From the NCBI RefSeq assembly GCF_044502415.1, contig NZ_CP172402.1: DNA of 64,000 nucleotides, one strand, 5' to 3'. This DNA is from Haloimpatiens lingqiaonensis. GTDB taxonomy: Bacteria; Bacillota; Clostridia; Clostridiales; Clostridiaceae. Under the pieces are notes generated by a model. That model saw nothing but the letters and a program-made list of their open reading frames with translations, was not told the DNA's origin and did not search any database. How positions within the stretch are numbered: position 1 is the stretch's first letter; each line of letters opens with the position of its first letter. A program made the position numbers and the translations under genes. Below are positions 26,769 through 34,596 of the stretch, piece by piece.

Positions 26769-27182
26769 TTAATTAAGATTAAAATCTTTCTTTATATCTT
26801 CTATAGTTATTTCTATATCTGTTCCAGGTGAATAAACTCTGTTAAATCCCATATCCTTGAATCTTTTTTCAACTTCATTCCAATCTTGTTTTCCTACAAC
26901 TATATTTCCACCAACATATAATTTTATGTCCTTTAAGCCAGCCTCATCACATTTTTCTCTTAATCCTCTACAGTCTATTTCTCCATGACCATAAAGTGAT
27001 GAAACAAGTATTGCATCAGCACTAGTTTCTACTGCTGCATTAATAAAATCCTCTTGTGGTGATAAAACTCCAATATTTACAACATTAAAGCCTGATTCAG
27101 TTAAAGCGTAATCTATTATTTTGTTTCCTACTGCATGACAGTCAGAACCAATTACGCCTATAACAATAGTTTTCTTCTCCAT
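26769..27182 (-). CDS. glmS: glutamate mutase sigma (cobalamin-binding) subunit
   Basis: A 137-residue Rossmann-like subunit that binds coenzyme B12 base-off. The DxHxxG motif is SDCHAVG, with His16 as the cobalt ligand, followed by SLYGHGE and the VGGNIVVG loop. The length is identical to the C. tetanomorphum protein. It is first of the structural genes, 23 bases after the GntR-type regulator. Confidence 0.98.
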   Translation of the reverse strand: MEKKTIVIGVIGSDCHAVGNKIIDYALTESGFNVVNIGVLSPQEDFINAAVETSADAILVSSLYGHGEIDCRGLREKCDEAGLKDIKLYVGGNIVVGKQDWNEVEKRFKDMGFNRVYSPGTDIEITIEDIKKDFNLN

Positions 27183-27205
27183 TTATAAATGCCTCCCACC
27201 TTAAA

Positions 27206-28180
27206 TTAGATATCTTTATATTTCAACTCTATAATTTTAGACTTTAAAGCCTTTACAGAGTCGCTATCTAGGTTATACAAAAATTCAATAATTTCTTTTC
27301 CATCTTTATTTAAACTTTTAACCATTTTATGTTTACCTGGTGATACAATTATAACTTCACTATTATCTATTATTTTCCTGATTTCTCCCTCGTCTTTTGA
27401 ATTAGAATATGTTATGTCAATATTCCCTAATCCAGCTCCGTCTAAAGCCCCTTTTACTTTAAACATGAATTCTTCTGATATACATATAAACCCAAACTTT
27501 GTATGTTCAGGATATCTAGCTATTTTCACTATAGTGCCTAAGTTAGGATTTATCGCAACTCCAAGCACTTCTTTTCTTTTTTCCTTTGTCAGTTCCATAA
27601 CTTCATTTACATGATTAAATGTTGCTATAATTATTTGAGCTTGTTCAACTTTTTCTTTTGTATCATCGCTCATTTCTTTTAAATCATTTATAGTCAATGG
27701 CTCCACTCGGACACCAGAAATTTTAGTCAACTGCTTACTAAACATTCTAGCCTGTTCAATATTACATTCCACATAAATGGCTGCTAATTTGCTCATAAGC
27801 TCTTTCTTTTCTTTTACTCTTTGTTTTACAAGTTCTAAAAAACTATCTGGATCCATTCCTATTTCCATGGATTCCTCTAGTCCCAAATCTATAAATTTAA
27901 CTATTCTTTCTTTTATATTTTGATCCTTCCATGTGACAGCTTCTTCAGCCACAAAGGTTCCTTTTCCTTGGTAAGATTTTAAAACTCCCTCTTGCTCTAG
28001 ATCGTTATATGCTGAACTTATAGTATTTCTACTCACATTTAACTGTTGAGCCAATTCTCTTTCAGTAGGCATCTTATACCCAACTTTTAATAATCCACGT
28101 TTTATAGATTCCATTATTTGATTTTTTACCTGTATGTAAAGAGGTACTCCACTTTTTTTATCTATTTTAATTTCTATAAC
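27206..28180 (-). CDS. GntR-family regulator of the glutamate fermentation operon, unusual start
   Basis: The N-terminal winged helix is clear (PTERELAQQLNVSRNTI, then LEQEGVLKSYQGKGTFVAE). The remaining ~220 residues form an effector domain I cannot assign to FadR, HutC, MocR or YtrA types. The first ATG is at 28114, but the open frame continues upstream with IEIKIDKKSGVPLYIQ, the normal start of GntR DNA-binding domains, and the only Shine-Dalgarno (GGGAGGG, 28184-28190) suits a start near 28180, where the codon is GTT. So it starts at a rare codon, or a GTG has been lost. It precedes glmS by 23 bases and probably autoregulates. Confidence 0.85.
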   Translation of the reverse strand, partial: VIEIKIDKKSGVPLYIQVKNQIMESIKRGLLKVGYKMPTERELAQQLNVSRNTISSAYNDLEQEGVLKSYQGKGTFVAEEAVTWKDQNIKERIVKFIDLGLEESMEIGMDPDSFLELVKQRVKEKKELMSKLAAIYVECNIEQARMFSKQLTKISGVRVEPLTINDLKEMSDDTKEKVEQAQIIIATFNHVNEVMELTKEKRKEVLGVAINPNLGTIVKIARYPEHTKFGFICISEEFMFKVKGALDGAGLGNIDITYSNSKDEGEIRKIIDNSEVIIVSPGKHKMVKSLNKDGKEIIEFLYNLDSDSVKALKSKIIELKYKDI

Positions 28181-28197
28181 TATCCCTCCCTTACAAT

Positions 28198-28219
28198 ATG
28201 GATTAATGGACTAATCCAT
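28198..28219. promoter_or_regulatory. inverted-repeat operator, probably for the GntR regulator
   Basis: ATGGATTA-N6-TAATCCAT lies right after the predicted promoter and before the regulator's ribosome site, the usual place for an autoregulatory GntR operator. Confidence 0.7.
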
Positions 28220-28230
28220 ATTCCATTAAT

Positions 28231-28259
28231 ATAATATCATAGGTCCTTTTATACATCAA
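28231..28259 (-). promoter_or_regulatory. sigma-A promoter of the glutamate fermentation operon
   Basis: On the minus strand TTGATG (28254-28259), 17 bases, then TATTAT (28231-28236). The start site falls just before or in the ATGGATTA operator. No cobalamin riboswitch is visible in the short leader. Confidence 0.7.
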
Positions 28260-28358
28260 CAACTTTTTTAACTATTATATAAATTCAATTTATTTGCATA
28301 AAAACAGTAGAATAAGACTATTATTTTAATGTAATAGTATATAAGGAGTGAAAATTAC

Positions 28359-29129
28359 ATGAAAAAAAGTAATTTAGTAAATAATATTGTTTTATTTCTA
28401 TTTTCTATTTGTTGTATCCTAATAATTTTCATATGTTATAGGCTTATTATTTATAATAACTTCCCAAATATAGACATATCTCCATACACTGGTGAGATAC
28501 TGAAAAATAGAAATAATAAAGATTTTAAAAATGCTATAGAGGTGGTCTATAAATTAGATCAACTGAATGATAATACCGGTGGACTAAGCAAAGCAGATAT
28601 TATATTACAATATGTAGATTCTCAAAATAAGCTAATTTATAAAGGCCTTTACCTAGATGAAATTCCACAAAACATTCAATCCTCTTATGAAAAAAAACCC
28701 CTAGATACATCCTACTTACCTAAATTTAATTTTTTAGATTCTCAAGATATAAAATTTAATAAAAGTAAAAAAGCCAATAACATATTCATAGACTTAAATG
28801 AATATTTTTCATCTAATTTTTTATATAAGAATGGTGAATATTATCATCATAATCCTTCTAAAGAGCATATTGATATTTATTACAATGATCCCATTCATGT
28901 TTCAAACATAATAATTCAAATGGTAAATTCACAATCTAACAAGGAATTTCCAATTGGCTCTGGAAATGGACTTTTATTTTCCGGTGGAAAAGCCATAGAT
29001 ATAGAATGGAATAAGGATTCAGATTCTCCTATAAAAATACAAGATAAAAATGGAAAGGATATTTCATTAATCCGTGGCACTACCTTTTGGATTATAGTAG
29101 ATGAAAATTCTTCTGTAGTTTATAACTAA
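28359..29129 (+). CDS. DUF3048 (YerB-like) membrane-anchored protein
   Basis: A 256-residue protein with one N-terminal membrane helix (about 9-29). The outer part resembles DUF3048: SPYTGEI and GGLSKADIILQY match the N-terminal half, while SNIIIQMV, GSGNGLLFSGGKAIDIEW and DKNGKDISL match the C-terminal half. The central region is shortened compared with full-length YerB-type proteins (about 330-350 residues). The function of the family is unsettled, perhaps cell-surface. The ribosome site AAGGAG precedes the ATG at 28359; it diverges from the glutamate operon. Confidence 0.8.
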   Translation: MKKSNLVNNIVLFLFSICCILIIFICYRLIIYNNFPNIDISPYTGEILKNRNNKDFKNAIEVVYKLDQLNDNTGGLSKADIILQYVDSQNKLIYKGLYLDEIPQNIQSSYEKKPLDTSYLPKFNFLDSQDIKFNKSKKANNIFIDLNEYFSSNFLYKNGEYYHHNPSKEHIDIYYNDPIHVSNIIIQMVNSQSNKEFPIGSGNGLLFSGGKAIDIEWNKDSDSPIKIQDKNGKDISLIRGTTFWIIVDENSSVVYN

Positions 29130-29131
29130 TT

Positions 29132-29200
29132 CAAATTTCGCAGTTATAAAATAAAAATATAAAATTTGCAGTTAAGTAATGGGATTAGCTAAGAAGTAAA
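29132..29200. repeat. dispersed intergenic repeat, copy 3 (inverted, partial)
   Basis: CAGTTATAAAATAAAAATAT followed by AAAATTTGCAG matches the reverse complement of the right ends of copies 1 and 2. A GAAGTAAAAAGTAAGAG tract and its complement (CTCTTACTTCTTAC) follow up to about 29250. Confidence 0.7.
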
Positions 29201-29256
29201 AAGTAAGAGTAAAGGAAAATCCTCATTAACTCTTACTTCTTACCTTTTCAATAACT

Positions 29257-29988
29257 CTATTCTTCCTTCATATTAAAGTATTCCTCCACAGACCTTGCAA
29301 TAGCTTTAGCTATTTTTTCCTGATAACTCTCATCTTTTAAAAGTTCCTCTTCTCTTTCATTAGATAAAAATCCACATTCAACTATTACAGATGGTATAAT
29401 ATCATTGCATCTTAATATCTTATACATGTCTTTGGCATTCTTAGCTTTCCTTTTGTTTTCATTATCTAGATCCTCTATTAAATTTTTTTGTATTATATTG
29501 GCTAATTCTTGACTTTCGGGATTTCTAGAATGCCATACCTGTGCCCCATAGTACTTACTTTGTGGAAACTTGTTCAAATGAATACTTATAAACATATGGC
29601 ATTTAGTTTTTTCTTTTAGTTCACATCTTTTATTTAAATCCTCTATTTTTTTATTGTTACTATTTTCCGAATACAAACCTTCATCTTCTTCTCTGGTCAT
29701 AATTACTTTATATCCTTTTTTCTCCAGTTTCTCTTTCAATTTCAAAGATATATTTAAGTTTATATGCTTTTCTACCGTACCATTTTTAGATACAGCTCCC
29801 CCATCAATGCCACCATGCCCTGGGTCAATTAATATGCTTTTTTTCTGTAAGCCTTTATTTACTATTAGTGTTTTTCCAAATTGAACATTTGTTAACACTA
29901 TTAAAAAAGCACCCAATAATATAACTCCTATGGTAGATATTAATTTATTATTTTTCACTATTTTTGCCGTTGCCAATAACCTATGCAA
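29257..29988 (-). CDS. cwlD: N-acetylmuramoyl-L-alanine amidase CwlD
   Basis: CwlD removes peptide side chains from spore cortex peptidoglycan, the first step to muramic-delta-lactam. 243 residues (B. subtilis 237). There is an N-terminal membrane anchor, then the amidase_3 domain with its Zn-ligand motifs: IDPGHGGIDGG, the Glu in TVEKHINL, SIHLN, and the catalytic VIVECGFLSN. Stand-alone, convergent with the DUF3048 gene. Ribosome site GGAGGTGA before ATG 29988. Confidence 0.93.
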   Translation of the reverse strand: MHRLLATAKIVKNNKLISTIGVILLGAFLIVLTNVQFGKTLIVNKGLQKKSILIDPGHGGIDGGAVSKNGTVEKHINLNISLKLKEKLEKKGYKVIMTREEDEGLYSENSNNKKIEDLNKRCELKEKTKCHMFISIHLNKFPQSKYYGAQVWHSRNPESQELANIIQKNLIEDLDNENKRKAKNAKDMYKILRCNDIIPSVIVECGFLSNEREEELLKDESYQEKIAKAIARSVEEYFNMKEE

Positions 29989-30043
29989 CGGTTCACCTCC
30001 TACTTTATAGCTCTCATATTATCTATATAAGAAAATAAAAATA

Positions 30044-30079
30044 AAAATACCTAACATAATAAAATATGTTAGGTATTTT
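30044..30079. terminator. terminator of the Na/Pi cotransporter gene
   Basis: AAAATACCTAACATA (30044-30058) pairs exactly with TATGTTAGGTATTTT (30065-30079), 15 bp; works in both directions. Confidence 0.9.
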
Positions 30080-30107
30080 CTATTAATTATTTTAAAATAT
30101 ACTATTT

Positions 30108-31730
30108 TTACTTATGCATATTTAAAACTGCTTGAGCTAAATTAGTGGAATGGTCCCCTATTCTTTCAAAGTTACTTATTATGTCTAAGAATATAGCTCC
30201 ACCAGTGGCATTACATACTTCTTCATTAAGTCTCTTTATATGTGAAGCTCTCAATTCTTTTTCCATTGCGTCTATTTTTTCCTCTATGCTCAATACTTTC
30301 TTAGCAGTTTCTATATCCCTATTTTCTATACTTTCTATGCTTCCATCTAAAGCATTTATTATTTCATCAAACATGCTCTGTAATTCTTCTTCTGCCCCTT
30401 TTGAGAATTTAATTCCCTTTTGCATCTTCTCACTAGCTAAATCTACAACATTTTCTGCATGGTCTCCTATACGTTCTATATCATTTACCATATGAAACAT
30501 AGATGTTACGATATCTAATTGTTCTTCTGATAACTGCTCTTTAGATAGTTTTACTAAGAAGACTGTTATTTCATCTTCCAATAAATTTATTAATTTTTCA
30601 TTTTCATAAACCTTTTTAACCAAAGTTTCATCGTTGTTTTTAAAAGCATCCATTGACATTTCCAAATTAGCTTTAGCTTTGTTGGCCATTCTTATTAATT
30701 CCTTTGTGGTTTGCCCAACTGCTATAACAGGTGTTTCCAAAAGTCTATCATCTAAGTACTTAGGCTTCATAGGTTCTTTTTCATCTTCTCCTGGTATTAT
30801 CTTATTAACTAATGCTACAAGATATTTTATAAATGGTAACATTATTATTGTGTTAGCTATATTAAACACTGTGTGAGCATTAGCTATTTGCCTTTTAACT
30901 ACCTCTACTCCTGCAGGAGTTATATTTTTTACAAGTGCTACAAATGGATGAGTAAACGGTAAGAATATCAAAGTTCCTATTAAATTAAAAAACAAGTGTA
31001 TTAGTGCTGCTTTTCTTGCAGTCTTTGAAGTTCCTACGCTGGCTAATAACGCTGTTACACATGTACCTATGTTATTACCAAACAATATTGGTACTGCAGC
31101 TTCTAGTGGCACTCCACCTGTAGATGCCAATACAATTAATATGGCTGTAGTTGCAGAAGAACTTTGTACAACAGCAGTCATCAAAAGTCCTGTAAGAACA
31201 CCTAAAAATATATTTCCTTTTAATGTTCCCATTAAACTTACAAAGGCTGGTGATGCAGCAATTGGTTCCATCGCTACTTTCATTAATTCCATTCCAGAGA
31301 ATAAAATACCAAAACCTAATATAATATTTCCTATTTCTCTACTCTTTTTGGCTTTAGAAAATAATACAATTCCCGCTCCTACTCCTATAAAAATAGGTGC
31401 TATAGCATCTAGTTTAAATGCTATTATTTGCGCTGTAATAGTGGTTCCTATATTAGCTCCCATTATTACTGCAGCTGCTTGATACAAATTCATAAGTCCA
31501 GCATTAACAAATCCAACTACCATTACCGTAGTGGCACTACTACTTTGAATTACAGCAGTAACCAAAGCTCCTGTCATGATTCCTTTTACTGGGTTAGAAG
31601 TTATTTTTTCAAAAAATACTTTTAGTTTTTCTCCAGATGCATTTTCAAGTCCATCGCCCATAAGCTTCATTCCATAAAGGAACATTCCAAGTCCACCAAT
31701 GAGTCCAATAATTATATTTACAATACTCAT
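30108..31730 (-). CDS. Na/Pi cotransporter family protein with PhoU domain
   Basis: A 540-residue sodium-phosphate cotransporter (PF02690 type) with a C-terminal PhoU-like part. The membrane domain holds two inverted halves, each with the signature QSSSATT (near residues 60-75 and about 185-205). The PhoU-like region covers about residues 340-540 (two helical repeats with ERIGDHAENVVDLA and ERIGDHSTNLAQ). I prefer the ATG at 31730 (GGAG 7 bases before) over the upstream in-frame ATG at 31754. Imports phosphate or related anions at the cytoplasmic membrane. A Pho-box-like repeat lies upstream. Confidence 0.93.
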   Translation of the reverse strand: MSIVNIIIGLIGGLGMFLYGMKLMGDGLENASGEKLKVFFEKITSNPVKGIMTGALVTAVIQSSSATTVMVVGFVNAGLMNLYQAAAVIMGANIGTTITAQIIAFKLDAIAPIFIGVGAGIVLFSKAKKSREIGNIILGFGILFSGMELMKVAMEPIAASPAFVSLMGTLKGNIFLGVLTGLLMTAVVQSSSATTAILIVLASTGGVPLEAAVPILFGNNIGTCVTALLASVGTSKTARKAALIHLFFNLIGTLIFLPFTHPFVALVKNITPAGVEVVKRQIANAHTVFNIANTIIMLPFIKYLVALVNKIIPGEDEKEPMKPKYLDDRLLETPVIAVGQTTKELIRMANKAKANLEMSMDAFKNNDETLVKKVYENEKLINLLEDEITVFLVKLSKEQLSEEQLDIVTSMFHMVNDIERIGDHAENVVDLASEKMQKGIKFSKGAEEELQSMFDEIINALDGSIESIENRDIETAKKVLSIEEKIDAMEKELRASHIKRLNEEVCNATGGAIFLDIISNFERIGDHSTNLAQAVLNMHK

Positions 31731-31797
31731 ACTTTTTCTCCAATTACTTAACATTAAATTTTCATTAATATGTAATTAAATATCTGCACCATTTTAA

Positions 31798-31826
31798 ATA
31801 ATACTACAAAAATTACGATTTAGTAA
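31798..31826 (-). promoter_or_regulatory. predicted promoter of the Na/Pi cotransporter gene
   Basis: On the minus strand TTACTA (31821-31826), 17 bases, TATTAT (31798-31803). The -35 is weak, as expected for an activator-dependent or regulated promoter. Confidence 0.5.
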
Positions 31827-31859
31827 CATTTTTATTAATTATTTAACATTGATTTAACA
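31821..31859. promoter_or_regulatory. Pho-box-like 11-bp periodic repeats
   Basis: On the plus strand TTAACA at 31843-31848 and 31854-31859 are separated by 5 bases, with weaker copies at 31832 (TTATTA) and 31821 (TAGTAA) at the same 11-base period. This is the layout of PhoP sites in Bacillus. The gene is a phosphate transporter, which supports it, though the repeats lie on the strand opposite to the gene. The remaining intergenic DNA (31870-32010) holds only an AT-rich hairpin (31921-31930 with 31942-31951). Confidence 0.5.
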
Positions 31860-32010
31860 TTGGACTATGAAATATTTAATATAATATATTATTACTATAT
31901 ATTGCTATATTTGCCTATTATTTAAGATTATATACCGTATTTAATCTTAAATAGTAATTATATTTAATGGATTGTGCATAATTTTTTAAACTCTTATAAT
32001 TTATTATAAA

Positions 32011-32039
32011 TAAAAAAAGAGAGGTATATACCTCTCTTT
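32011..32039 (-). terminator. terminator of rplM-rpsI
   Basis: AAAGAGAGGTATATACCTCTCTTT (perfect dyad, 32016-32039), followed on the minus strand by a run of T, 20 bases after the rpsI stop. Confidence 0.92.
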
Positions 32040-32059
32040 CCATACGGTTGTATAAAATA

Positions 32060-32452
32060 CTATCTCTTTGAGAATTGTGGAGCTCTTCTTGCTTTTTTAA
32101 GACCGTATTTCTTTCTTTCCTTCATTCTTGGATCTCTTGTTATAAATCCAGCTTTCTTAAGTTCTGGCTTTAAGTTTTCATCAACTTTTACCAAAGCTCT
32201 TGATATACCATGTCTTATTGCTCCAGCTTGACCTGTAAATCCACCACCGTGTACATTAACTAGTACATCATATTTTTCTTTTGTTCCAGTTAATACTAAT
32301 GGTTGGTTTACTATAACTTTTAAAGTATCTAATCCGAAGTAATCTTCCATGTCTCTTTTATTTATAGTTACTTTACCTTCTCCTGGTACAAGTATAACTC
32401 TTGCTATTGATTTCTTTCTTCTTCCTGTTCCGAAATATTGAACTTTAGCCAT
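32060..32452 (-). CDS. rpsI: 30S ribosomal protein S9
   Basis: 130 residues starting MAKVQYFGTGRRKKS, with the tail PQFSKR that reaches the P site. The start at 32452 is chosen for the GGAGG upstream; a longer frame to 32476 is open. Second gene of the rplM-rpsI operon. Confidence 0.98.
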   Translation of the reverse strand: MAKVQYFGTGRRKKSIARVILVPGEGKVTINKRDMEDYFGLDTLKVIVNQPLVLTGTKEKYDVLVNVHGGGFTGQAGAIRHGISRALVKVDENLKPELKKAGFITRDPRMKERKKYGLKKARRAPQFSKR

Positions 32453-32476
32453 TTCATATCCTCCTTCCGCTTCCAA

Positions 32477-32911
32477 TTAGTATCTTAATTCTAATACTTC
32501 TGGTTTTTGAGCTTGATTATCATGCTCTTCACCTTTGTATACTTTTAACTTAGTTAACATTTGACGACCTAATGGACCGCTTGGAAGCATTCTTCTAACA
32601 GCTTCTTGGAAAACAAATTCTGGTTTCTTAGCTAATGCTTCTTTGTATGATATCTCTTTTAATCCACCTGGATATAATGAGTGATGTCTTAACATCTTTT
32701 GATCAAGTTTCTTTCCTGTTAAAAGAACCTTGTCAGCATTTAAAACTATTACGTAATCTCCTGTATCAACATTAGGAGTATATGTAGGTTTGTTTTTTCC
32801 TCTTAATATTGATGCTATTTGGCTAGCAGCTCTACCTAGTGGTTTTCCTGCTACATCTATTACATACCATTTTCTTTCAACTTCTTGCGGTTTTGCAATA
32901 TATGATTTCAT
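32477..32911 (-). CDS. rplM: 50S ribosomal protein L13
   Basis: 144 residues with RKWYVIDVAGKPLGR and GPLGRQMLTKLKVY, standard for L13. First gene of its operon, preceded by a leader that resembles the L13 autoregulatory RNA. Confidence 0.98.
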   Translation of the reverse strand: MKSYIAKPQEVERKWYVIDVAGKPLGRAASQIASILRGKNKPTYTPNVDTGDYVIVLNADKVLLTGKKLDQKMLRHHSLYPGGLKEISYKEALAKKPEFVFQEAVRRMLPSGPLGRQMLTKLKVYKGEEHDNQAQKPEVLELRY

Positions 32912-32939
32912 CTTTTTCCCTCCCTAAAAAGTCTTCTTG

Positions 32940-32995
32940 TTGTATTTCGTTCTATCATAAAGATCCGGGGCTAGTGGATCTTATATACAATACAA
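32940..32995 (-). promoter_or_regulatory. L13-leader-like RNA before rplM
   Basis: In the 5' leader, TTGTATT/AATACAA (32940-32946 with 32989-32995) encloses AGATCC/GGATCT (32961-32966 with 32976-32981). Size, place and two-stem shape fit the L13 leader known in low-GC Gram-positive bacteria, in which L13 represses its own operon. Confidence 0.7.
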
Positions 32996-33004
32996 ACTTC
33001 TTTT

Positions 33005-33033
33005 ATTATAATACATTCTCCCGGGCGTGTCAA
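33005..33033 (-). promoter_or_regulatory. perfect sigma-A promoter of rplM-rpsI
   Basis: On the minus strand TTGACA (33028-33033), 17 bases, TATAAT (33005-33010): an exact consensus match. Predicted start near 32997. Confidence 0.93.
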
Positions 33034-33058
33034 CGACTATATGCGTTATAAATACATT

Positions 33059-33793
33059 TTAATAAAAAACTTTTTCAAGACACAAACCACAGGCTGGTAC
33101 AACCTTACCTGCTTTAGTTCTATCCTTACTTTCTAGTATTTCCTTCACTTCTTCTGGCTGAATTTTTTCTGTTCCAACATCTAATAGAGTTCCAACTATT
33201 ATTCTAACCATATTATATAAAAATCCATCAGCAGATACTGATATCTTAATTATATCTTCCTCCTTAGTTATACATAATTCATGTATATTTCTTATGGAGG
33301 TTTTTACAGAACTTCCCTTAGTTTTAAAAGCTGAAAAATCATGAGTTCCTATTATATATTTACATGAAGATTTCATTTTTTCTATTTGCAATTTTCTTGT
33401 AAAACTATACATATAGTTTCTATAAATAGCACAGGGTTGCTCTCTATTGTATATGCTATAAATGTATCTCTTCCCTTTGCAATTATATCTAGCATGAAAA
33501 TCCTCTAAAACTTCTTTAGACTCTAGTATAACAATGTCATTAGGCAATTTAGAGTTTAAGGCTTCTCTAAACTTTTCTGAAGGTATGGTACTATTGGTAA
33601 AAAAATTTGCCACATATTCCTTTGCATGGACTCCTGTATCTGTTCTACTACATCCTATTAATTTTACATCTTCCTTAGTTAGAGCTCTTATAGTATCTTC
33701 CAAAACTCCCTGTACTGTAATCCTATCCTTTTGTACTTGCCACCCAAAGTAATTTGTTCCATCATACTCTATTTTAATTTTAATATTCTTCAT
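33059..33793 (-). CDS. truA: tRNA pseudouridine synthase TruA
   Basis: Makes pseudouridine at positions 38-40 of tRNA anticodon arms. 244 residues; catalytic Asp in SRTDTGVHA. The start at 33793 is the ATG in TAATG, overlapping the ecfT stop, so it is translationally coupled to the ECF transporter genes, as in many Firmicutes. Confidence 0.96.
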   Translation of the reverse strand: MKNIKIKIEYDGTNYFGWQVQKDRITVQGVLEDTIRALTKEDVKLIGCSRTDTGVHAKEYVANFFTNSTIPSEKFREALNSKLPNDIVILESKEVLEDFHARYNCKGKRYIYSIYNREQPCAIYRNYMYSFTRKLQIEKMKSSCKYIIGTHDFSAFKTKGSSVKTSIRNIHELCITKEEDIIKISVSADGFLYNMVRIIVGTLLDVGTEKIQPEEVKEILESKDRTKAGKVVPACGLCLEKVFY

Positions 33794-34596
33794 TACCAAA
33801 ATCTACTCCATACAGATATTGTAACCAAAGCCCCTGTTAATATAGTTGCTACAGAATCCCTATAAGTAAATTGTAATTGTTTCATTCTAGTTCTTCCTTC
33901 TCCACCTCTATAGCATCTAGCTTCCATAGCCATAGCAAGTTCATCTGCTCTTCTAAAAGAACTTATAAATAGTGGTACTAAAAGTGGTATAAGGTTTTTG
34001 GCCTTATCAATTATTCCACCTGATTCAAAATCAGCTCCCCTTGCCATCTGTGCTTTCATTATTTTATCAGTTTCATCTATAAGCGTAGGAATAAATCTAA
34101 GGGCTATGGTCATCATCATAGCTAACTCATGAGCAGGCAATCCTAGCTTTTTAAATGGATTTAATAATTTTTCTATTCCATCTGTTAGTTGTATAGGTGA
34201 AGTGGTCAATGTTAGTAAGGAAGTTCCCACTATCAAAAGTACTAATCTAATTATCATAAAAATAGCTAATCTTAATCCCTCACTATAAATCTTTATAAAT
34301 TTCCATGCAAATAAAGGCTCCCCAGAACCTCTAGTCATGAATACATTTAATATAGCAGTGATTAACAATAGAATAAAAATTGGTTTTATACTTTTATATA
34401 TATAATTAAAGGATACTTTAGATATAACTATAGCTCCTACTATAAAAGCCACTATAAATATATATCCTTTAAAGTTTTTTACTATAAATAAGTTTATTAT
34501 AAATATAAAAGAAATGAGAATTTTTACTCTCGGGTCCATCTTGTGTATAAAAGAATCCCCTGGTATATATTGTCCAATGCTAATATCCTTAATCAT
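33793..34596 (-). CDS. ecfT: ECF transporter transmembrane subunit EcfT
   Basis: The membrane-embedded coupling subunit of group II energy-coupling factor transporters, shared by vitamin-binding S components. About 267 residues, five or six hydrophobic helices, and the coupling motifs ARG (MARGADF) and the later Ala-Arg motif MEARCYRGGEG. I use the ATG at 34596 (GAGGTG upstream). Overlaps the end of ecfA2. Confidence 0.95.
   Translation of the reverse strand: MIKDISIGQYIPGDSFIHKMDPRVKILISFIFIINLFIVKNFKGYIFIVAFIVGAIVISKVSFNYIYKSIKPIFILLLITAILNVFMTRGSGEPLFAWKFIKIYSEGLRLAIFMIIRLVLLIVGTSLLTLTTSPIQLTDGIEKLLNPFKKLGLPAHELAMMMTIALRFIPTLIDETDKIMKAQMARGADFESGGIIDKAKNLIPLLVPLFISSFRRADELAMAMEARCYRGGEGRTRMKQLQFTYRDSVATILTGALVTISVWSRFW

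Noticed and set aside
28120..28358. Cobalamin riboswitch before the glutamate mutase genes
   Set aside because: The leader is too short and shows no B12-box; only a promoter and an operator are seen.
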